Below, piece after piece: positions 57,493 through 64,000 of a stretch of DNA of 64,000 nucleotides. This stretch comes from Dermacentor variabilis. Taxonomy: Eukaryota; Arthropoda; Arachnida; Ixodida; Ixodidae. A model generated the notes under the pieces. It did not search any database. It was not told the DNA's origin and saw nothing but the letters and a program-made list of their open reading frames with translations. Within the stretch, counting starts at the first letter, position 1. Each line of letters begins with the position of its first letter. A program made the position numbers and the translations under genes. The stretch is from NCBI RefSeq assembly GCF_050947875.1, contig NC_134569.1, positions 187,356,067 to 187,420,066 of the forward strand, written 5' to 3'.

Positions 57493-57620
57493 AAATACCA
57501 CGGTCGAGACGACGCTTTATTTCAGAAAGGAAAAATGGCGTCGATGCAAAAAACGAACACGAGCCGATGATTGATCATGACTTTATACAGATGAAGATGA
57601 AGTCCGCATAAATCCTTACA
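57491..57620 (-). repeat. 3' LTR of gypsy element E (130 bp)
   Basis: In element orientation it begins TGTAAGGATTTATGC and ends GGTATTTCA, with AATAAAGC as a polyadenylation signal near the end. It is bounded by a polypurine tract on one side and a (TA)n tract on the other. Confidence 0.78.
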
Positions 57621-57634
57621 CTAATTTCCCCCGT
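57621..57634 (-). other. Polypurine tract of gypsy element E
   Basis: On the minus strand ACGGGGGAAATTAG directly precedes the LTR start TGTAAGG. Confidence 0.7.
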
Positions 57635-57662
57635 GGACGGAAGCGGCCAGCCTGGCCGCACA

Positions 57663-60600
57663 TTAGATAGTGGAACGGAGATAAAAGGGCTTCAGGCGGG
57701 AAACGTGCACGATCTCTGTTCCGCGGCAGTGTCGGTCAGTTGGGGCATCAACAGGTGTAACGCGGTAGTTCACTGGCGAGGTCTGCTCTATGACTTTGTA
57801 GGGGCCAATATATCGAGACTCCAGCTTCTCACATAAACCGGGTGTTCGTGCAGGTGTCCATAGGAGCACATCGTCACTAGGGTGGTATGAAACGACGCGG
57901 TGAGAGGCATCGTACCGATGTTTGCGATCATCTTGGCTGGCTTCAGTGTTCATACGGGCGTGACGACGACATTGGGCAAGACGAGACACAAACTGGTCGC
58001 AAATGAATGGTGAAGCGTTGACGGGGCCAGAGAAGAAAGAAACGTCGAGTGATGAGGTTGGGTGGCGGCCGTATACTAAGAAAAACGGAGAGTATCCGGT
58101 GGTGCGTTGAACAGACGTGTTGTATGCAAATGTTACAAATGGGAGAATCGCATCCCAGTTACGCTGGTCAGGTTGAATATACATGGATAGCATGTCGCAC
58201 AGCGTGCGATGATATCGCTTTGTTAGCCCACTGGTTTGAGGGTGGTAGCTAGACGTTGTCTTGTGCACGGTGTTGGACGCTTGCAGAACTTGATTAAGGG
58301 TGCTTGAAAGAAATGCCTCGCCTCGGTCGCTCAAAAGAACGTGAGGCGCCCCGTGACGTAAGTAGATAGCCTGCAAGAAGAAGGCCGCTACTTCTGAGGC
58401 AGCTCCTGAACGTATTGGGGCTGTTTCAGCGTACCGGGTCAAATGGTCAACAGCAGTGACGATCCATCTGTTGCCGTCTGGAGTAGGTGGGAGTTGCCCG
58501 AAAAGGTCAATGCCGACGACAGAGAAGGGTTGTGCTGGACAAGGAAGTGGTTGTAGCGTCCCGACCGGAGCAGTAGTAGGTCGCTTACGGTGTTGGCAAA
58601 GCGTGCACGAGGCAACATATCTAGCTATGCTCGTGGAAAGACCTGGCCAACAGAATCGGCTGCGTATGCGCTCGTGTGTTTTGTGGTAGCCCAAGTGGCC
58701 TGACGTAGGGTCATCGTGTGAGGCCTGCAGAACTGTAGCGTGAAGAGAGCGCGGTAGAACGGGAACCAATCGATGGCCTTCCGGGTGAATAATGTGCCGG
58801 TAGAGCGCGTCGTCTTCGAGCTTGAACAGTTTGAGCTATTTCCGTAGCCTGTCATTGGGTGGAGGTGAAACACCGCTAAGGCGCTTGATGATAATACGGC
58901 AATAAGAATCGGCGTGCTAGTGAGTGGAAAGCACTGAAGGACGGTTTGATGGAGCCAAGGAAGAAATCGGTGTAATACACGATGCGTCCTCCGTGCAGCC
59001 AATTTGACTAGGTGATGTGATGTGCTCCGATGATGGTGGTGATGGGCGTCGTGAAAGAGCACCGGGATCTTGGTGCTTCCTTCCGGACTTGTATATGACA
59101 TGAAAATTATATGCTTGTAATCGGAGTAACCAGAGGCCAAGGCGTCCAGACAAGTTTTTGATGGTCGACAACCAACATAGGGCATGGTGGTCGGTCACAA
59201 CCGTGAAATGTCGACCGTGGAGATATGGACGAAATTTCTGAATGGACCAGACAACAGCCAAATATTCTTGTTCGGTTATAGAGTACTTCTTTTCGGCGGA
59301 AGTGAGAACGCGGCTTGCATATACAACAACCTTTTCGCAAAATTTGTGGTCGCGCTGCAGCAGTACGGCACCAATTCCTTGGCCACTAGCGTCAGTATGC
59401 AGTAATGTGGGCGCCTTGTCATCAATATGACAAATAACAGGCAGGTGGGGATGTTAGTGCGCGCTTGAGTTCTTGGAACGCGGCTTCGCACTGATCGTTC
59501 CAATCGAAGGAACTTGAACTAGCAAGGAGGTTGTGGAGGGGCGAGGCTATGCTGGCGAAGTTCCGGATAAAACGTCGAAAGTATGAGGTCGGTCCAATGA
59601 AGCTGCGCAGTTCTTTTGCACGAATTGGGCGTGGAAAGTTGAGCACTGCGGAAATTTTGTCCGGATCGGGCTGGATGCCGTCTTCGCTGACGAGATGACC
59701 CAAGGCTTTAATCGTTGTGCTAGCTAAACGGCACTTCCTCGTGTTTAGTTGAAGTCCGGCATTAGAAAGGTATGTGAGCACGTCATCTAAGCGTTGAAGA
59801 TGATCAGTGAAAGTCGAGGAAAACACGACGATGTCGTCGAGGTAACATAGACAAGTTTTCCACTTCAGGCCGCGAAGAACAGTGTCGATCATTCATTCAA
59901 ATGTGGCGGGAGCATTGCATAGACCGAAAGGCATTACGTTAAACTCGCAAAGATCATCCGGAGTAGAAAAGGCTGCTTTTTTTGTCCGCTTCGTGCATTG
60001 GAATTTGCCAATATCCGGAGCGAAGAACAAGGCTGGAAAAGTATTGCGCGCCTTGCAAAGAATCGAGGGCGTCAGCGATACGGGGCATCGGATATACATC
60101 CTTACGGGTGATATTGTTTAGTGCGCGGTAGTCAACACAAAATCGTACCGATCCATCCTTCTGCACTGAAACGACGGGTGCTCACCAAGAACTGGCGGAG
60201 GGACGTATTATGTTTCTTTTCAGCATATCGGCGGCGTTCTCCTCGATGATTTTGCGTTCAGCCAGAGAGACTCGGTAGGGACGACGGCGTGCAATAGTCT
60301 GGCCATCGGTGTCGATACCATGAAAGGCAACGGAAGTCTGTCCGAGTGACGAAGTATCCATATCAAGGGAGGCCTGACGCTTCGTGAGCAATTTTAGCAA
60401 CGCTTCACTCTGAGAAGCAGTAAGGTCAGGACTGATCACGGAAGCAAGGGCAGATGAAGCAGATTTGCCCTGTCGAGCAAGAGCTTGCGAGGAGGCAAGA
60501 GGAAGCAGGCAGGCTGGTTGGGTATCCACATAACAGGTCACTGCGGAGCCTTGAGGTAGGAGGATTGTCTCAGTGGTCGTGTTTAACGCGATGATTAATG

Positions 60601-61327
60601 CAGAACTTTCCTTGAACCGCACCAGGCAGGAAGCGAAGACAATCCCACGGGCTAGGCAGCGGCCATAAGGAGTGGTGAACGCGTCGCCATTGGTGATGTC
60701 CGTAGAAGAGAGACTTATGATTTGCTCGTGGCCGGGAAGCAGTACAGAATCGGCAGCAGTAAGAAAACGCACTCGTGGCTCATCGGTACTCCCGCTGCAA
60801 TGAACAGTTTCGGTCATATGGACTACACGTTGACGGCAAGAAATTAAAGCGGGCGCTGACGAGAGAACGTCCCAACCTAAAATTAGTTCATGAGCGCATG
60901 GGAACAAAATCGCGAACTTAATGTGATGACGGATAACATCAACGAAGACGCGTGCTGTACATTGGGCTGATGGTCGAATGATTGCTCCATTAGCCCCAGT
61001 GAGAGATGATCCAATATGAGGCGTCTTCACTTTTCGCAGACGAGAGCACAGGTCCGCCCGCATAACAGATATAGTAGCTCCCGTGTCAATCAGAGCTAAC
61101 CAACGCACACCCTCCATAGACACCAATTCCATGTTCGAAGGATGTTCAGGAGGATTGGAGCACTTCGCGGAAACGCAGTTTTCCCTCCAAAAACTGTACT
61201 CGTTAGTTTTCCGGTCGCTGGACATGGAGTTGGGATATAGGTCGAAGTGGCGAAACAGAACGTCGGAGTGGAGATGGGGAGCGGCGTTGTTAGGGTTGGC
61301 GTCTGACACCACGTGGCGACAGGTCAT
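57663..61327 (-). pseudogene. pol of gypsy element E: protease, RT, RNase H, integrase (broken)
   Basis: Minus-strand domains in order: protease with ALIDTGATISVM near 61080; RT start RRRPYRVSLAERKII, TGA at 60182; RT core with [10 protein letters not shown] and a one-base change near 59960; TGA at 59893 inside the APATFE/MIDTVLRG block; CYLDDIVVF near 59850; frameshift near 59435 before RNase [19 protein letters not shown] near 59190; stop at 58917; then an open 368-codon integrase part (58769-57663) with the zinc site (CTLCQHRK), GIDLFG, LLSDRGE and a terminal SRLKPFY. At least five disabling changes. The first ORF (61327-60182) is 381 codons. Confidence 0.88.
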
Positions 61328-61560
61328 TCACCCTACCCTCTGAGCCGGAGCCCACGGGCGACCTCATCCCCTTCACCTTCTCTTGGCCGGACCCCACGGC
61401 GCCGGAGAGGTCATTCACCCTACCTGCTGAGCCGGAGCCCACGGGCGACCTCATCCCCTTCCCATCCTCTCATCGTCGTGGCATCGTGTGTGCTACCTCA
61501 TCCCCTCCACCTTCTCTTGCCCGGACCCCACGGTGCCGGAGAGGTCATTCACCTGACCTT
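61322..61560 (+). repeat. Short tandem repeats of a GGTCATTCACC unit
   Basis: Units start at 61322, 61409 and 61543. The first two share CGGAGCCCACGGGCGACCTC and the stretch CCGGACCCCACGG(C/T)GCCGGAGA. The second unit has about 46 extra bases. The repeat may belong to the LTR upstream region of element F. Confidence 0.75.
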
Positions 61561-61810
61561 CTCCCCGGATTCGTCGAAAAGAGGATCGACTTCTCCTCCC
61601 GTGTACGGTATTGCAGGAGGAGCGGCCCTCTCTGCGTGCCTGTCACGTGTCATCGGCGGAAGCAAGATCCCGCCCACACTTGTAGAGAGCCTATTTAAGG
61701 GGCTGCGAAAGGTACTTTGAGAGACTTCATACTTGATACTTCATATTCATGCTTTTCTTATTTTCTTTCAACTACCTTTGAATAAACCGTGCAAGCTTCG
61801 CACTAGCAAA
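61561..61810 (+). repeat. Probable 5' LTR promoter and R-U5 region of gypsy element F
   Basis: A TATA-like CTATTTAAGGGG at about 61689 is followed by an initiator-like region and AATAAACC at about 61782, about 90 bases downstream, as in a compact LTR. The second LTR lies outside the window, so the limits are estimates. Confidence 0.45.
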
Positions 61811-62224
61811 TCGTCTCGCCCCTGCTTGGTCGCCATGATCTACCGGATGCCTGCAGCCCACCGACAACGCCACGCTACCCAATAAGAAATGTCGGTCGAG
61901 CTTCGATAGGCAGGCGCCGCTACTTTTCGGCACCAGTACGGTACGCTACCCTGGAGTACGCAACAAACTGGCTGGCAGAGATTGGGATACGGAATCCTGG
62001 AGACCCCAACTCGGACGACAACTACAAGATCGTAGCCTCTTCGTCCTGGCAAAAACGTTCGGAAGGAAGGTGTCTGGATCATGACTGCATGTCGTGAGTG
62101 CACGGCTTCTCTTCACTGGGATATCACTTGGCTTTTACGTATTTCATTGGAAAGTACATAGCAGGGATTTTGTTTAAACCGTTGACGGAAGTTTGAGTAC
62201 GTCAAGGTTGTATAGAGTGAAGGT
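61811..62224 (+). other. Leader between the probable LTR and gag of element F
   Basis: No ORF of interest. A TTGGTCGCC near 61825 might contain the PBS, but I cannot match it to a tRNA. Confidence 0.35.
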
Positions 62225-63430
62225 TTGGCTGCACTAAGGGCAGCCATAAACTTGAAGGCAATAAAGAAGCCGGAATTGTTGAGCTTGGCCAAAGAGTTGG
62301 GCCTCCAAATTGCCGAATCAAAGAGAAAGCCGGAGATCATTGAGGCGATCGACGCGACCGGGGCAGACGACGAGGAACTGACGGAATGCCTCGAGAGCAT
62401 TAAAGAAAAAGAAGAAGAGCGTAAGCGCCTAGAGGAAAAAGAGGAGCGCGAATGGGCAGCACGTGAGGCCAAAGAAGAGCGTGAGCGCCTAGAGGAAAAA
62501 GAGGAGCGCGAGCGGGCTGCACGTGATGAAAAAGAAGAGCGCGAGCGAGCCGCCCGTGAGGCCAAAGGAGAGCGCGACCTCGAAATGAAGCGCCTAGAGA
62601 TTGAGCTTCTGAAAGCACAAAATAGCGAAAGACCTAGCACAGAGGCACGTGAAAGCGAGCGCAGAATGACAGACTTGATCCCGTACCCTACGCAGTAGGA
62701 GGGGACATAGGTCTTTTTCTGGTACAGTTTGAGCGCACGTGTGAGAAGGCAAAATTCGCGAGAAACGCGTGGCCGCAACGCTTGCTTACGTTACTGCCAC
62801 GTGAGGTAGCTGATATTATCGCCCGCATGGGGAAAGAAGAAGCAGAGGACTTCGATGAAGTCAAAGCAAATCTGCTTAAAAGTATACATTATCAGCTGAA
62901 GCATTCAGGCGAAAGTTCAGGGAAGTCGGGAAGACCAAAAGTGAGTCATATTCAGATTTTGCATACACCTTGGAGGTAAACCTGAAGGAATGGCTCAGAG
63001 AAGAGGGTGCACTCGGCGACGCCGAAAAGACAATGCAGTGCGTTGCCTTAGAACAGTTCTACCGCCGGTTGCCAGTAAACATCGAGTATTGGGTTCAGGA
63101 TAGGCCAGGCGTAGACACTGTTTCGAGAGCGGCCGATCTCGCTGAGGAGTACGTAACTCGCCGTGCGGACGAAGGCAGCGAAGCTCCTAAGGAGGAGATG
63201 AATAAACGCAGACCCGACAAGCCAAAACGATGGTCAAAGTCGAGTCGCTATAAAACAAAGGAAAGATCAGACACAGGGAAAAGTAGTGACGAGGACAGCG
63301 AAGCAGAAAATGAGTCACCCGAACAGAGGGCAGAAAAGCAAAAGAAAAAGGCTTTCGAGGCCAAGAAACCAGTAGTTTGCTACAACTGCCGGCAAACGGG
63401 GCATATCTCCGTGGGATGCAGAAATCCCAA
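62225..63430 (+). pseudogene. gag of gypsy element F, SCAN-type (broken)
   Basis: The frame from 62225 lacks an ATG and starts at a SAP-like LKAIKKPELLSLAKELGLQI, followed by a charged coiled-coil of repeated EEKEEREXAAREAKEE units (62400-62600), to a stop at 62696. A second piece (62782-62979) begins LLPREVADIIARMG. A third, open from about 62955, has NLKEWLREEGALGD, FYRRLPVNIEYWVQD and AADLAEEYVTRR. These last two form a SCAN-like capsid C-terminal fold. A zinc knuckle CYNCRQTGHISVGC follows near 63380. SCAN-type gag is known from Gmr1-like Ty3 elements. Frameshifts near 62700 and 62960 break the gene. Confidence 0.75.
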
Positions 63431-64000
63431 ACTAGTGTTGATGTCACTAAGTAGTAACGCAGAGAATCTGAACTTGCTCGAACCGTACATTCGAGACCTC
63501 GTGGTAAACGGCAAACCGTGTAGAGTGCTTCGCGACTCGGCAGCCACAATGGACGTAGTGCTTCCGTCGTACGTAGAGGCAGGCCAGTTCACGGGGGAAT
63601 GTGCTTCGATAAGGCAAGCCATAGAGGCCTCCAGTGTATGTCTCCCGGTGGCGAAAATTCGTATTGAAGGCCCTTTCGGAGTACTGAACACTGAAGCCGC
63701 CGTCTCGGCACATCTTCCGCCGCAGTATCCGTATTTGTTTTCTAACAAATCAGAGGATTTGCTACGACGCAAGGGAATCGGGTTTAGTGAGGGAACAGTG
63801 CAAGCCCTAACAAGTTCCAAGGCAAAGGAGCTCGCGGCTAAAGCAGTGGATGAAATTCCAGTGGTGAAAGAAACCGGTTTGACAGCTGATTGGTCAACTA
63901 GTACTGAACAGGAGAGCCGTATAGGGGATGAGGCGGAAAGTACGACCGCTAATGAAAAAACCAGGAAAGCAGCGAAGCGTGAAATGTCGCGAGAGGCCGA
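63430..64000 (+). CDS. Protease/pol start of gypsy element F (runs off the window)
   Basis: Continuing the open frame from gag, without a stop, the sequence reads LEPYIRDLVVNGKPCRVLRD, then SAATMDVVLPSYV: a retropepsin-like site with D-S-A where D-T-G or D-S-G is usual. GPFGVLNTEAAVS and a hydrophobic strand follow, then an acidic, threonine-rich linker to 64000. In Gmr1-like elements integrase precedes RT; that part is outside the window. The frame appears open from about 62955 to the window end. Confidence 0.65.

Larger units (their letters stand above)
57491..61321 (-). mobile_element. Ty3/gypsy element E, 5'-truncated and decayed
   Basis: Minus strand: pol (61327 to 57663), polypurine tract and a 130-bp 3' LTR. 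Gag, PBS and 5' LTR are missing; the pol frame runs into other repeat sequence near 61322. Pol is closer to elements B and C than to D. Confidence 0.85.

Overview
The window looks like repeat-dense animal nuclear DNA, most likely from a hard tick (Ixodida). The family resemblance comes from memory: a tRNA-headed SINE starting near CCGCCGTGGTTGCTT, LINE 3' ends with a CT-rich tail, and LINE ends of the form (TTTA)n-CAATACCCTAAAGGCCCC are all types I associate with tick genomes. I see no bacterial-style operons, rRNA, true tRNA or CRISPR array. The only sequence I can call an ordinary host gene part with some confidence is one 83-bp exon of a Cys-loop ligand-gated ion channel (40199-40281, minus). 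Most of the rest is transposable elements in varying states of decay, nested in each other.

Layout. 1-320: the 5' end of a minus-strand Ty3/gypsy element, running off the left edge. 321-5655: a plus-strand Ty3/gypsy element with both LTRs, sitting in the middle of a (TA)n microsatellite. 7.8-8.95 kb: a tandem duplication, one copy of which carries a 630-bp hAT-like MITE; the other copy shows the empty site. About 9.9-26.4 kb: remains of a two-gene DNA transposon. Its left gene (plus) encodes a THAP/HTH/DDE transposase and its right gene (minus) a SWIM/YqaJ-type nuclease, facing each other. It is broken by a CR1-like LINE (12.47-15.58 kb) and by a block of two LINE sequences (18.55-24.85 kb). 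26.46-27.08 kb: a second copy of the MITE. 27.15-37.2 kb: two inverted arms of about 0.6 kb around a 9-kb interior, which holds a smaller TIR element (29.8-30.8 kb) and a young, apparently complete Ty3/gypsy element (31007-36305, 5-bp target duplication AGGGT, LTRs differing at two positions).

37.5-52.9 kb: a LINE tail, a tRNA-derived SINE, the ion-channel exon, an I-like LINE that has lost its reverse transcriptase but kept its RNase H, an RTE-type RT fragment, an unassigned cysteine-rich ORF region, and a degenerate I-clade LINE. 52.9-57.5 kb: a truncated Ty3/gypsy element, two tandem SINE copies and an isolated LTR. 57.43-61.32 kb: a decayed Ty3/gypsy pol whose 3' LTR again touches a (TA)n tract. 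61.3-64.0 kb: LTR-like DNA followed by gag and protease of a Gmr1-like (SCAN-type gag) Ty3 element, running off the right edge.

The most useful points are: (1) three gypsy elements whose outer LTR ends lie exactly at (TA)n tracts; (2) the two-gene THAP/DDE plus SWIM/YqaJ transposon with its nested LINEs; (3) the intact gypsy element and a GGAAAAC-TAA sequence shared at the gag/pol junction of two elements; (4) the MITE with an 8-bp duplication and an in-window empty site; (5) the large inverted repeat. None of these is proven to be an undescribed system; they are mobile-element biology in a tick-like genome.
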